Positions 37,523-45,974 of a stretch of DNA of 64,000 nucleotides are shown one piece after another (the first letter of the stretch is position 1; every line of letters begins with the position of its first letter). This DNA is from an uncultured Curtobacterium sp. (GTDB taxonomy: Bacteria; Actinomycetota; Actinomycetes; Actinomycetales; Microbacteriaceae). Position numbers and translations under genes: made by a program. The notes beneath the pieces were generated by a model, which was given only the letters and a program-made list of their open reading frames with translations, was not told the origin of the DNA and ran no database searches. The stretch spans positions 42,063 through 106,062 of the forward strand of contig CAJYUW010000019.1 in the NCBI GenBank assembly GCA_913778205.1, in the 5' to 3' direction.

Positions 37523-37548
37523 GCTGTCGGGTCGCCAGGCCCGACAGC
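37523..37548 (+). terminator. Hairpin between yajC and secD
   Basis: GCTGTCGGG (37523-37531) pairs with CCCGACAGC (37540-37548), 9 bp with an 8-nt loop, followed by ATCTCTCCT. It may be a partial terminator or an mRNA-processing stem that adjusts the yajC:secDF ratio. Confidence 0.6.
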
Positions 37549-37604
37549 ATCTCTCCTGCCGTCGGCACTCCGTCGTCGGTCCTGACAGAAAGACGAGACG
37601 ACCG

Positions 37605-39359
37605 GTGGCACGATCGACACCCGTCAAGAAGGCGCTTCGCTCGCTCACCTGGTTGGTGATCCTGATGGCGGTCCTCGCGGGGCTCAACACCGCCGCGTCG
37701 ATCCTGGCGAGCACCACGAAGGACGACACGGGGAAGTGGTTCGCCGGCGCGAGCTGGGTCCCCGAGCTCGCGCTCGACCTGCAGGGCGGCACGCAGCTCA
37801 CCCTCGCCGCGCAGAACACCGCGGGCGGTTCGGTCACGAGCCAGCAGCTCAACCAGGCGGTGAACATCATCCGCCAGCGCATCAACGCCACGGGTGTGTC
37901 CGAGTCGCAGATCAACACCCAGGGCACGAACAACATCGTCGTCTCGATCCCGGGCAAGCCCGACCAGGCGACGATCGACCGGATCGAGGCTGCCGCGAAG
38001 CTGACGTTCCGCCCGGTGCTCTACACGGGGGCCGCGACGAACACCTCGGTCGGCGGGAGCAACGGGTCCTCCGCCTCGCCGACGCCGTACTCGCCGCCCG
38101 CGTCGCTGCAGGCGACGCCGAGCACCAAGCCGACCAACGGCAGCGACCTGTCGCAGGTGACCCCGGCGCTGCAGGCCCTGTACGACAACTACAACTGCAA
38201 GGCACCCGACGACGTCACGACGGCACCGGACGACGAGCCCCTCGTCACCTGTGACCAGGACGGCGCGGCCAAGTACATCCTCGGTCCCGTCGAGGTCTCC
38301 GGCTCCGGGATCAGCAACGCGACGTCGGGCCTCGCGACCGACTCGCAGGGCGCCTCCACCGGTCAGTGGGCCGTCAACCTTACCTTCTCGGGCAAGAGCT
38401 CGCAGGACTTCCGGGACGTCACGAGCCGCCTGGTCAAGCTGCAGCCGCCGCAGAACCAGTTCGCGATCGTCCTCGACGGCACGATCATCACGGCCCCCGC
38501 CGCCAACGCCGCGATCACCAACGGCAAGGCGCAGATCACCGGCAACTTCACCGCGGAGTCGGCGAAGACGCTCGCCGACCAGCTCAAGTACGGCGCGCTC
38601 CCGATCAACTTCCAGGTGCAGTCGAACGAGAACATCTCCGCGACGCTCGGGACGGCGCAGCTCGTCGGCGGGCTCATCGCGGGCCTGATCGGCCTCATCC
38701 TGGTCATCATCTACTCGGTGATCCAGTACCGGGCGCTCGCGTTCGTGACGGTGCTCTCCCTCGGGGTGGCCGCGGCGCTCACCTACCTCGTGATCGCGAT
38801 CATGTCGTGGCGGGTCGACTACCGCCTGTCGCTCGCGGGTGTCGCGGGTCTGATCGTCGCGATCGGCATCACGGCGGACTCGTTCATCGTCTACTTCGAA
38901 CGCATCCGCGACGAGCTGCGCGACGGGCGTGGGCTCGAGGGCGCGGTCGAGGCCGGGTGGCGTCGGGCCCTCCGGACGATCCTCGCCTCGGACTCGATCA
39001 ACTTCCTCGCGGCCGTCGTGCTCTACATCCTCGCGGTCAGCGACGTGAAGGGCTTCGCGTTCACGCTGCTCCTCACCACCCTCATCGACATCGTCGTGGT
39101 CGTGCTGTTCACGCACCCGATGATGCAGCTCATCGCCCGGAGCCGGTTCTTCGGCGAGGGGCACCGGTTCAGCGGTCTCGACCCGAGCGCCCTCGGCGCC
39201 GTCTACCGGGGACGCGCGCAGTTCCGCGCGCCCGTCGTCGACGGGAAGCGCCAGAGCCGCAGCGCCGGTGAGGCCCAGCGGCGCCAGACCATCGCCGAGC
39301 GCAAGGCCCGCGAAGCCGCGGGCGACACCGGCACCGCGCCGGACGGGAAGGACGACTGA
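37605..39359 (+). CDS. secD: Protein translocase subunit SecD
   Basis: SecD uses the proton gradient to assist late protein export. The 584-residue protein has helix 1 near 12-33, the P1 head start LALDLQGGTQLTL, a species-specific Ser/Pro-rich insertion near 150-180 (SSASPTPYSPPASLQ), and the C-terminal helices with GLIVAIGITADSFIVYFERI as the membrane motif. GTG 37605 has a weak ribosome binding site (AGACGAGACG). It overlaps secF by 1 nt (TGATG). Confidence 0.96.
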   Translation: MARSTPVKKALRSLTWLVILMAVLAGLNTAASILASTTKDDTGKWFAGASWVPELALDLQGGTQLTLAAQNTAGGSVTSQQLNQAVNIIRQRINATGVSESQINTQGTNNIVVSIPGKPDQATIDRIEAAAKLTFRPVLYTGAATNTSVGGSNGSSASPTPYSPPASLQATPSTKPTNGSDLSQVTPALQALYDNYNCKAPDDVTTAPDDEPLVTCDQDGAAKYILGPVEVSGSGISNATSGLATDSQGASTGQWAVNLTFSGKSSQDFRDVTSRLVKLQPPQNQFAIVLDGTIITAPAANAAITNGKAQITGNFTAESAKTLADQLKYGALPINFQVQSNENISATLGTAQLVGGLIAGLIGLILVIIYSVIQYRALAFVTVLSLGVAAALTYLVIAIMSWRVDYRLSLAGVAGLIVAIGITADSFIVYFERIRDELRDGRGLEGAVEAGWRRALRTILASDSINFLAAVVLYILAVSDVKGFAFTLLLTTLIDIVVVVLFTHPMMQLIARSRFFGEGHRFSGLDPSALGAVYRGRAQFRAPVVDGKRQSRSAGEAQRRQTIAERKAREAAGDTGTAPDGKDD

Positions 39360-40363
39360 TGGCCAGCTTCAGCCAGTTCGGCAGCGACCTCTACACGGGC
39401 AAGCGCTCCTACGACATCGTCGGACGGCGCCGCACCTGGTACCTCGTCGCGATCGTGATGATCGTGCTGTCGCTCGGCATCCCGTGGCTGCGCGGCGGGT
39501 ACCAGCTCGGGATCGAGTTCACGGGCGGGTCCGAGTTCACGATCTCGGACGTCAAGACCACCGACCAGGCGATCGCGACGGACACGGTCGAGTCGATCGT
39601 GCCCGAGGGCATCCCGCGGGTCTCGCAGCTCGGCCAGCACGGTATCCGCGTGCAGACCGGTCAGCTGACCGACCGCCAGACCACCGAGGTGCAGGACGCC
39701 CTCGCGAAGGCCTACGACGTCCCGGACAGCCAGGTCGCCTCGACGTTCATCGGTGCCACCTGGGGTGCGGACGTCCTCGCCCAGGCCATCCGGGGCCTCG
39801 TGATCTTCCTCGCCCTCGCCGCCGTCGTGATGGCGCTGTACTTCCGCACCTGGAAGATGTCGCTCGCCGCCATGACCGCGCTGCTCCACGACCTGCTCAT
39901 CACCGCGGGCGTCTACGGCATCGTGGGGCTCGAGGTCACCCCGGCGGCCGTCATCGGCTTCCTGACGATCCTCGGCTACTCGCTGTACGACACCGTCGTG
40001 GTGTTCGACAAGGTGCGCGAGAACACCAGCCAGGAGAGCATCCGCACCTTCCGACAGTCGGTCAACCTCGCCGTGAACCAGACGCTCGTCCGGTCGATCA
40101 ACACGTCGGTCGTGGCACTGCTGCCGGTCGCAGCCATCCTCTTCATCGGGTCGTACGTCCTCGGTGCCGGCACCCTGCGTGACATCTCGCTCGCCCTGTT
40201 CATCGGCATCATCGTGGGCACGTACTCGACGATCTTCATCGCTTCGCCGATGTACGCGCACCTGCGAGAGAACGAGCCGAAGATCAAGGCGGCCGACGCG
40301 AAGAAGGAGCAGGCCGCCGCGAAGAAGCGCCAGCAGCAGGTCGACGCGGCGGCGGCCGTCTGA
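39359..40363 (+). CDS. secF: Protein translocase subunit SecF
   Basis: SecF is the second half of the SecDF proton-driven export motor. The 334-residue protein has FTGGSEFTI-like periplasmic entry (GIEFTGG), six helices and the SecF motif LTILGYSLYDTVVVFDKVRE. The end has a charged KAADAKKEQAAAKK tail. ATG 39359 overlaps the secD stop and the gene ends by TGATG overlap with the rhodanese gene. Confidence 0.96.
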   Translation: MASFSQFGSDLYTGKRSYDIVGRRRTWYLVAIVMIVLSLGIPWLRGGYQLGIEFTGGSEFTISDVKTTDQAIATDTVESIVPEGIPRVSQLGQHGIRVQTGQLTDRQTTEVQDALAKAYDVPDSQVASTFIGATWGADVLAQAIRGLVIFLALAAVVMALYFRTWKMSLAAMTALLHDLLITAGVYGIVGLEVTPAAVIGFLTILGYSLYDTVVVFDKVRENTSQESIRTFRQSVNLAVNQTLVRSINTSVVALLPVAAILFIGSYVLGAGTLRDISLALFIGIIVGTYSTIFIASPMYAHLRENEPKIKAADAKKEQAAAKKRQQQVDAAAAV

Positions 40364-40710
40364 TGGGCGTCGAGATCACGGACATCGATGTCACCGAGGC
40401 CCGTCGTCGCCTCACCGAGGGAGCACGTCTGTTCGACGTGCGCGAGCAGGGCGAGTGGGACGAGGTCCACGCCCCGGAGGCCACGCTCGTCCCGATGTCC
40501 GAACTCGTCACGCGGTGGCAGGAGATCGACGGGGGTGACCAGCCCGCGATGGTGATCTGCCACTCCGGCGGACGCTCGGCCCGCGTGGTCGCTGCGCTGG
40601 AGCAGTCGGGGGTCCCGGCGGTGAACGTCGTCGGCGGGATGACGGCGTGGGAGCAGTCCGGTGCGACGGTCGTGCGGAGCGCCCAGAGCGAACCGCGTCA
40701 CGAGCACTGA
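40363..40710 (+). CDS. Rhodanese-like sulfurtransferase domain protein
   Basis: The 115-residue protein is a single rhodanese domain: LFDVREQGEWDEVHAPEATLVPMSEL, then MVICHSGGRSARV with the persulfide cysteine in the CxxGxR loop, and NVVGGMTAWEQSG. Single-domain rhodaneses transfer sulfane sulfur or act on cyanide. It is translationally coupled to secF (TGATG) and stands exactly where apt often lies in actinobacteria. A link to export is not implied. Confidence 0.9.
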   Translation: MGVEITDIDVTEARRRLTEGARLFDVREQGEWDEVHAPEATLVPMSELVTRWQEIDGGDQPAMVICHSGGRSARVVAALEQSGVPAVNVVGGMTAWEQSGATVVRSAQSEPRHEH

Positions 40711-40782
40711 CCGGACGCGCGTAGTCTTGTCGGATCGAGCGCGGAGGATCTCCGCACCGGACGAGGTCTCGGGAGGCGCATC

Positions 40783-43110
40783 ATGACCGACACGCGCGAA
40801 TCCACGCCGTCGGACGCCGCAAGCCGCCCGGCTTCGCCCACTCGTCCGACGAGTCCGGTCGGCCCGAACACCACGGGCAACCTCGGCTCCCTCCGGTCCC
40901 TCCTGCCGCGGCTGTTCTCCCGCGCCCAACCGGCGGGCGCCGTCGACACCCTGATCCGGACCGTCCGGTCGCACCACCCGAAGGCCGACGTCACGCTGAT
41001 CGAGCGTGCGTACTCGGTCGCGGAGCGGGCCCACGACGGCCAGAAGCGCAAGTCCGGCGAGCCGTACATCACGCACCCGGTCGCCGTCGCGCAGATCCTC
41101 GCCGACCTCGGCATCGGCACGATCACCATCGCCGCGGCACTGCTGCACGACACCGTCGAGGACACCGACTACCAGCTCGACGAGCTCCGGGCGGACTTCG
41201 GCGACGAGATCGCGATGCTCGTCGACGGCGTCACGAAGCTCGACAAGGTCAAGTACGGCGACAGCGCGCAGGCCGAGACCGTCCGGAAGATGGTCATCGC
41301 GATGTCGAAGGACATCCGGGTACTCGTCATCAAGCTCGCGGACCGCCTGCACAACGCGCGGACGTGGGGCTTCGTGGAGTCCGCGTCGGCGACCCGCAAG
41401 GCCAAGGAGACGCTCGAGATCTACGCGCCCCTGGCGCACCGACTCGGCATCCAGATGATCAAGCTGGAGCTCGAGGACCTCTCGTTCGCGGTGCTGCACC
41501 CGAAGCTCTACGTCGAGATCGACAGCCTCGTCAAGGAGCGACAGCCGAAGCGCGAGCAGTTCGTGCAGAACGTCATCGGCACGCTCAAGAAGGACCTCAA
41601 GGCCGCGAAGATCCGTGGCGACGTGATGGGGCGCCCGAAGCAGTACTACTCGATCTACCAGAAGATGATCGTGCGCGGGCGCGAGTTCGACGAGATCTAC
41701 GACCTCGTCGGCATCCGGGTCCTCGTGCCGACGGTGCGCGACTGCTACGCGATGCTCGGGTCGGTGCACGCCCGGTGGACGCCGCTGCCCGGGCGCTTCA
41801 AGGACTACATCGCGACGCCGAAGTTCAACCTCTACCAGTCGTTGCACACCACCGTCCTCGGTCCCCAGGGGCGGGCGGTGGAGATCCAGATCCGCACGCA
41901 CGAGATGCACCAGCGGGCCGAGTTCGGTGTCGCCGCGCACTGGAAGTACAAGCAGCGGGTCACCGGGCGCGACGCCGAGACCTCCAGCCAGGACGATCAG
42001 GACATGGCGTGGCTCGCCCACATCACGGACTGGCAGGCCGAGACGAGCGACCCCGGCGAGTTCCTCGACTCGCTGCGCTACGAGATCGGCGCCAAGGAGA
42101 CCTACGTCTTCACCCCGCAGGGCAAGGTCATCGGACTCCCCTCCGGAGCGACCCCGGTCGACTTCGCGTACGCCGTGCACACCGAGATCGGGCACCGCAC
42201 GATGGGGGCCAAGGTCAACGGCCGCCTGGTGCCGCTCGAGAGCGCGCTGTCGAGCGGCGACGTCGTCGAGATCTTCACGTCGAAGAACCCCGACTCCGGC
42301 CCGAGCCAGGACTGGCTGACCTTCGTCCGGAGCCCCCGCGCCCGCAACAAGATCAAGCAGTGGTTCACGAAGGAGCGTCGCGAGGAGGCGATCGAGCAGG
42401 GACGTGACGCGATCGCGCGCGCGATGCGGAAGCAGAACCTGCCGCTGCAGCGGATCCTCAGCCAGGACACCATCGCCGAGGTCGCCTCCTCGATGCGGTA
42501 CGAGGACGTCTCCGCGCTCTACGCCGCCATCGGCGAGGGGCACGTCTCGACGCAGTCGGTGATCGAGAAGGTGCTCGGCAGCGTCCAGACCGAGACCGAG
42601 ACCGACGAGCCCGAACTCGCGTTCCCGCGCCAGATCACGAGCCGTCAGCTGCGCAACAGCGACTCCGGCGTGCTCGTCCGCGGTGCGCCCGACATCCTCG
42701 TCAAGCTCGCCAAGTGCTGCACGCCGGTGCCCGGGGACCAGATCGTCGGCTTCATCACGCGAGGTCAGGGCGTCTCAGTGCACCAGGCGTCGTGCTCGAA
42801 CGTGAAGTCGCTGATGAACGAGCCGGACCGCATGATCGAGGTCGAGTGGGCGCCGTCCTCCAAGTCGGTGTTCCTCGTACAGATCCAGATCGAGGCGCTC
42901 GACCGGTCCGGACTGCTCAGCGACGTCACCCGCGTGCTGACCGACCACCACGTCAACATCCTGTCGGCGACGGTCTCGACGTCGTCGGACCGTCTGGCGC
43001 TGAGCAGGTTCGTGTTCGAGATGGGCGACACGACGCACCTCGATCGTGTGCTGAACGCCGTCCGTCGCATCGACGCCGTGTACGACGTCTACCGCGTCAG
43101 CGCGGGCTGA
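40783..43110 (+). CDS. rel: Bifunctional (p)ppGpp synthase/hydrolase Rel
   Basis: Rel makes and breaks (p)ppGpp and so controls the stringent response. The 775-residue protein has the HD hydrolase motif HDTVEDTDY, the synthetase domain with GRPKQYYSIYQKM and LVGIRVLV, a TGS domain (YVFTPQGKVIGLPSGATPVD), and a C-terminal ACT domain (VFLVQIQIEALDRSGLLSDV). Both halves look intact. TAGTCT at about 40723-40728 is a -10 box, and ATG 40783 follows a GGGAGG site. Last gene of the sec block. Confidence 0.97.
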   Translation: MTDTRESTPSDAASRPASPTRPTSPVGPNTTGNLGSLRSLLPRLFSRAQPAGAVDTLIRTVRSHHPKADVTLIERAYSVAERAHDGQKRKSGEPYITHPVAVAQILADLGIGTITIAAALLHDTVEDTDYQLDELRADFGDEIAMLVDGVTKLDKVKYGDSAQAETVRKMVIAMSKDIRVLVIKLADRLHNARTWGFVESASATRKAKETLEIYAPLAHRLGIQMIKLELEDLSFAVLHPKLYVEIDSLVKERQPKREQFVQNVIGTLKKDLKAAKIRGDVMGRPKQYYSIYQKMIVRGREFDEIYDLVGIRVLVPTVRDCYAMLGSVHARWTPLPGRFKDYIATPKFNLYQSLHTTVLGPQGRAVEIQIRTHEMHQRAEFGVAAHWKYKQRVTGRDAETSSQDDQDMAWLAHITDWQAETSDPGEFLDSLRYEIGAKETYVFTPQGKVIGLPSGATPVDFAYAVHTEIGHRTMGAKVNGRLVPLESALSSGDVVEIFTSKNPDSGPSQDWLTFVRSPRARNKIKQWFTKERREEAIEQGRDAIARAMRKQNLPLQRILSQDTIAEVASSMRYEDVSALYAAIGEGHVSTQSVIEKVLGSVQTETETDEPELAFPRQITSRQLRNSDSGVLVRGAPDILVKLAKCCTPVPGDQIVGFITRGQGVSVHQASCSNVKSLMNEPDRMIEVEWAPSSKSVFLVQIQIEALDRSGLLSDVTRVLTDHHVNILSATVSTSSDRLALSRFVFEMGDTTHLDRVLNAVRRIDAVYDVYRVSAG

Positions 43111-43242
43111 CCCACCACGCAGCCCGGTGGCGCCCGCGGCGCACCGTCGCGGCGACCGCCCCGCACCACCCAACCGCCCGCCACTCGCCACGGCAGCCGA
43201 TCAGGCGCAGCGGATCAGCCCGATCCGCATGGCCCGCGGCCG

Positions 43243-43821
43243 TCAACGCCCGCCTCCGGGCCCGTCCGGCAGGTCGAACACCGCGGCAGCACGCCGCTGG
43301 GCCTGCCGGACCATCGGCACGACCCCGAGTGCCGCGAGCGACCGGACGAGCCGGTCGACCGGGACGAGCTCGGTCGCGACCAACCCGCGGAGCGCATCCT
43401 CGTCCGCCCCGTGCATCCCCCCGGATGATGTACCGGGCGCCCGCAGGAGGTCCATCGCCGTGCGCAACGGTGTCGTCACCCGGAGCCCGGACACCGTGGT
43501 GGTGTCCCCGCGGGCGAGGGCGACCTCCCGCAGGTGGATCGTCGGGTCGACGCGCACCCGGGTCCGCCCGGGGACGACACACTCGTGGGGGAGCGGTGAG
43601 CGGGAGAGCGCGCCCCAGACCCACGCCGCCGTGCGGGTCGCGGCGACGAGACGGGGGTCCGGCAGCGCCCAGGCGGCTGCCGCGGCACGCAACGCGGTGT
43701 CCTGCGGCTCGGCGGTCGACGCCCAGCACGCACCGACCGGCACGAGCTCGCCGGCGAGCACCGCCGCACGCAACTCGGCCTCCGGCCAGTCGTCGGTGGT
43801 CAGCAGACGCGGGCGGGGCAC
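43243..43821 (-). CDS. AbiEi-type / DUF559-family-like antitoxin protein, lone
   Basis: The 192-residue protein (from GTG 43821) has PRPRLLTTDDWPEAELRAAVLAGELV, a winged-helix-like opening, and TRTAAWVWGALSR, LPHECVVPGRTRVR, LREVALARGDTTTVSGLRVTTPLRTAMDLLR. These are the segments seen in AbiEi-like actinobacterial proteins annotated as type IV toxin-antitoxin antitoxins. No toxin (AbiEii) gene is adjacent, so the role as an antitoxin is doubtful. The start is uncertain: a longer in-frame ATG at 43959 runs through a 19-bp repeat tract. Confidence 0.65.
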   Translation of the reverse strand: MPRPRLLTTDDWPEAELRAAVLAGELVPVGACWASTAEPQDTALRAAAAAWALPDPRLVAATRTAAWVWGALSRSPLPHECVVPGRTRVRVDPTIHLREVALARGDTTTVSGLRVTTPLRTAMDLLRAPGTSSGGMHGADEDALRGLVATELVPVDRLVRSLAALGVVPMVRQAQRRAAAVFDLPDGPGGGR

Positions 43822-43942
43822 CAGGTCATCCTGCCGGAGCCGGCCGGACCACCACCGGACCTGTGGACAGCCGGGCCGCCGCTCCCGCGCCGTCTGGCAC
43901 CGCAAGCGCCGCGTCACCGGACCCGGGCCACGCCATCGGGAG

Positions 43943-44037
43943 GCAGGCCCCACCATCAACCGCCTGCCCCACCATCAACCGCAGGCCCCGCCATCAACCG
44001 CAGGCCCCGCCGTCGACCGCAGGCCCCCCATCCACAC
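43943..44037. repeat. 19-bp tandem repeat, five units
   Basis: Units GCAGGCCCCACCATCAACC at 43943, 43962, 43981 and 44000, and a degenerate fifth at 44019, cover 95 bp. It lies between the AbiEi-like gene and ROK gene ends. No hairpin or coding role is visible. Confidence 0.8.
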
Positions 44038-44097
44038 GCCGACCCGCCGTCGGGACACGGGCCGGGCCGTCGTGACGCACGCCGGACGGCGGGGGCA

Positions 44098-44133
44098 ATC
44101 CGTGCCTCCAGGCCGGAGCCGGTGCGCACGGAT
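44098..44133 (-). terminator. Hairpin after the ROK gene
   Basis: ATCCGTGC (44098-44105) pairs with GCACGGAT (44126-44133); the loop contains CTCCAGGCCGGAG, which can add to the stem. It is located just past the minus-strand ROK gene stop and contains the GCCTCCAGGCC core of the repeat family. Confidence 0.6.
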
Positions 44134-44143
44134 CGCGGACGGA

Positions 44144-45097
44144 TCAGCGGAGCACGTCGGCGCGGTGCACCAGCGCCGCCGCCCCGATGAGGGGCCCGTC
44201 CTGCGACAGCCCGGTCGGCACGATCCGGACCTTCGTCACGAACGGGAACTCGACCCGCTCGGCGACGGCGTCCCGCGCGTAGTCGAACAGGTCGGGGGTG
44301 ACGTGCGAGAACCCGCCGCCGATCGCGACGACCTCCAGGTCGACGAGGCTCGTCGCCGCGGCGATGGCCTGCCCGAGCGCGCGGCCGCTGCGCCGTACCG
44401 CGGCGATCGCGACCTCGTCGCCGGCCGCGTACGCGGCCGCGAGGTCCTCGCCGGTCGTACCGGTGAACCCCTGTCGCTGCGCCCAGGCGACGGTCTTCGG
44501 GCCGCTCGCCACGGCCTCCAGGCAGCCCGTGCCGCCACAGGCGCACGCGTCGTCGTAGCCGCCGCACTCGACGTGCCCGATGTGGCCGGCGTTGCCCGTG
44601 GGGCCGCTGACGGTCCGACCGTGCAGGATGAGGCCCCCGCCGACCCCGGTGGACACGATCATGCCCATCACATGGTCCGAGCCCTGGGCCGCGCCGACCC
44701 AGTGCTCCGCGAGGGTGATCGCGAGGCCGTCCATCCGGAGCGTCACCGGCACGCCGGCCGGGACGTGCTGCGCGACGCGGTCGCGGAGCGGGTAGCCGCG
44801 CCACACCGGCATGTTCAGCGGGGAGACGAGCCCGTCGACCTCGTCCACGGGACCGGCCGAGCCGATCCCGACGCCGACGAGCACGGCATCCGCCGGCAGC
44901 GCCGCGAGGGTCGCGGTGACGACCTCGTCGACTGCGGCCTGGAGCTCGTCCGAGGTCCGACCCGGCCCGGTCGGGCTCCGGTGCCGTGTGGCCGGCAGGA
45001 CGACGCCCTGGTCGGTGACCAGCGCGGCCTCGACCTTGGTGCCGCCGAGGTCGACCGCGAGTGCGAGGGTCCGGGACTGGGTGGTTGTGTCGGTCAT
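44144..45097 (-). CDS. ROK-family sugar kinase (glucokinase-like)
   Basis: ROK kinases phosphorylate glucose or N-acetyl sugars using ATP or polyphosphate. The 317-residue protein has the ATP-binding LALAVDLGGTKVEAALV, MGMIVSTGVGGGLILHG, the zinc-binding CACGGTGC (CXCGXXGC) and the substrate-side GHIGHVECGG with the catalytic aspartate in the DG segment. No HTH domain is present, so it is an enzyme, not a repressor. It follows deoC by 91 bp on the same strand. A sugar catabolism role with deoC is plausible. Confidence 0.88.
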   Translation of the reverse strand: MTDTTTQSRTLALAVDLGGTKVEAALVTDQGVVLPATRHRSPTGPGRTSDELQAAVDEVVTATLAALPADAVLVGVGIGSAGPVDEVDGLVSPLNMPVWRGYPLRDRVAQHVPAGVPVTLRMDGLAITLAEHWVGAAQGSDHVMGMIVSTGVGGGLILHGRTVSGPTGNAGHIGHVECGGYDDACACGGTGCLEAVASGPKTVAWAQRQGFTGTTGEDLAAAYAAGDEVAIAAVRRSGRALGQAIAAATSLVDLEVVAIGGGFSHVTPDLFDYARDAVAERVEFPFVTKVRIVPTGLSQDGPLIGAAALVHRADVLR

Positions 45098-45188
45098 GAT
45101 CGCTCCGCTGCGACGGCCTGGAGGCTCGGCGCACGCCCGCGACGCACGGTGGCGTCCGGCAGGTGCCCGGCTCCGGCGGGGGACTGGG

Positions 45189-45932
45189 TCAGTAGGACGT
45201 GGTGTCGTCGCCGAGCGACGACGCGGTGCCGGTCTCGGCGCGGTGCGCGAGCTCGTCGAGGATGCGCGCGGAGGCGCTGGTGCCGATGCGGTCCGCGCCG
45301 GCTGCCACCATCTCGAGCAGGCTGTCGAGGCCGCGGACGCCGCCGGAGGCCTTCACGCCGGTCCCGGCGCCGACGGTCTCGCGCATCAGGCGGATGTGCT
45401 CCGCCGTCGCGCCGCCGCCCGCGAAGCCGGTGGAGGTCTTGACGAACGCGGCGCCGGCACGCTGGGCAGCACGCGACGCCGCGACGATCTCGTCGTCGGT
45501 GAGGAAGGCGGTCTCGAGGATGACCTTCACGACGGTGTCGCCCGCGGCGTCGACGACGGCGCGGACGTCCTGCTCGACCCGCTCCCAGTCGCCCGACTTC
45601 GCAGCCCCGATGTTCTGCACCATGTCGAGCTCGAACGCGCCGTCCGCGAGGGCCTGCAGCGATTCGGCGACCTTCGCGGCGGTCGACGTGGTGCCGTGGG
45701 GGAACCCGATCACCGTGCCGACGCCGACACCCGTGCCGGTCAGCCGCTCGACGGCGTGCACGACGTCGCTCGGGCGGACGCAGACGCTGAACACGCGGTG
45801 GGCCGCGGCCTCGTCGAGCTGCGCGTCGACGTCCGCGCGCGTGAGCTCGGGCTTGAGGATCGCGTGGTCGATGAGTGCCCGGACCGCGTCCGCGTCGAGG
45901 TGGTCTGGGGTGGGGATGGCTGCGTTGTCCAC
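45189..45932 (-). CDS. deoC: Deoxyribose-phosphate aldolase
   Basis: DeoC splits 2-deoxyribose 5-phosphate to acetaldehyde and glyceraldehyde 3-phosphate. The 247-residue protein has LIDHAILKPE, VVKVILETAFLTDDEI and the Schiff-base lysine in AAFVKTSTGFAGGGAT, then VKASGGVRGLDSLLEM with the second lysine. GTG 45932 is 6 nt from TAGGCT (45939-45944), a leaderless start. It diverges from the SDR-DUF2867 gene with overlapping promoter elements. Confidence 0.95.
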   Translation of the reverse strand: MDNAAIPTPDHLDADAVRALIDHAILKPELTRADVDAQLDEAAAHRVFSVCVRPSDVVHAVERLTGTGVGVGTVIGFPHGTTSTAAKVAESLQALADGAFELDMVQNIGAAKSGDWERVEQDVRAVVDAAGDTVVKVILETAFLTDDEIVAASRAAQRAGAAFVKTSTGFAGGGATAEHIRLMRETVGAGTGVKASGGVRGLDSLLEMVAAGADRIGTSASARILDELAHRAETGTASSLGDDTTSY

Positions 45933-45938
45933 CCGGCA

Positions 45939-45967
45939 AGCCTACCCGGAGGCGACGGGCGTACCGT
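45939..45967. promoter_or_regulatory. Compact two-way promoter between deoC and the SDR gene
   Basis: TAGGCT on the minus strand (45939-45944) serves deoC, and TACCGT on the plus strand (45962-45967) serves the SDR gene. The 17-bp gap between them is the standard spacer. So the -10 box of each gene lies at the -35 position of the other. Both transcripts would be leaderless or nearly so. The two promoters probably exclude one another. Confidence 0.55.
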
Positions 45968-45974
45968 GCTCCGC

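Noticed and set aside
43243..43821. A complete AbiE toxin-antitoxin pair.
   Set aside because: Only the AbiEi-like part is present; neighbours are rel and a ROK kinase.
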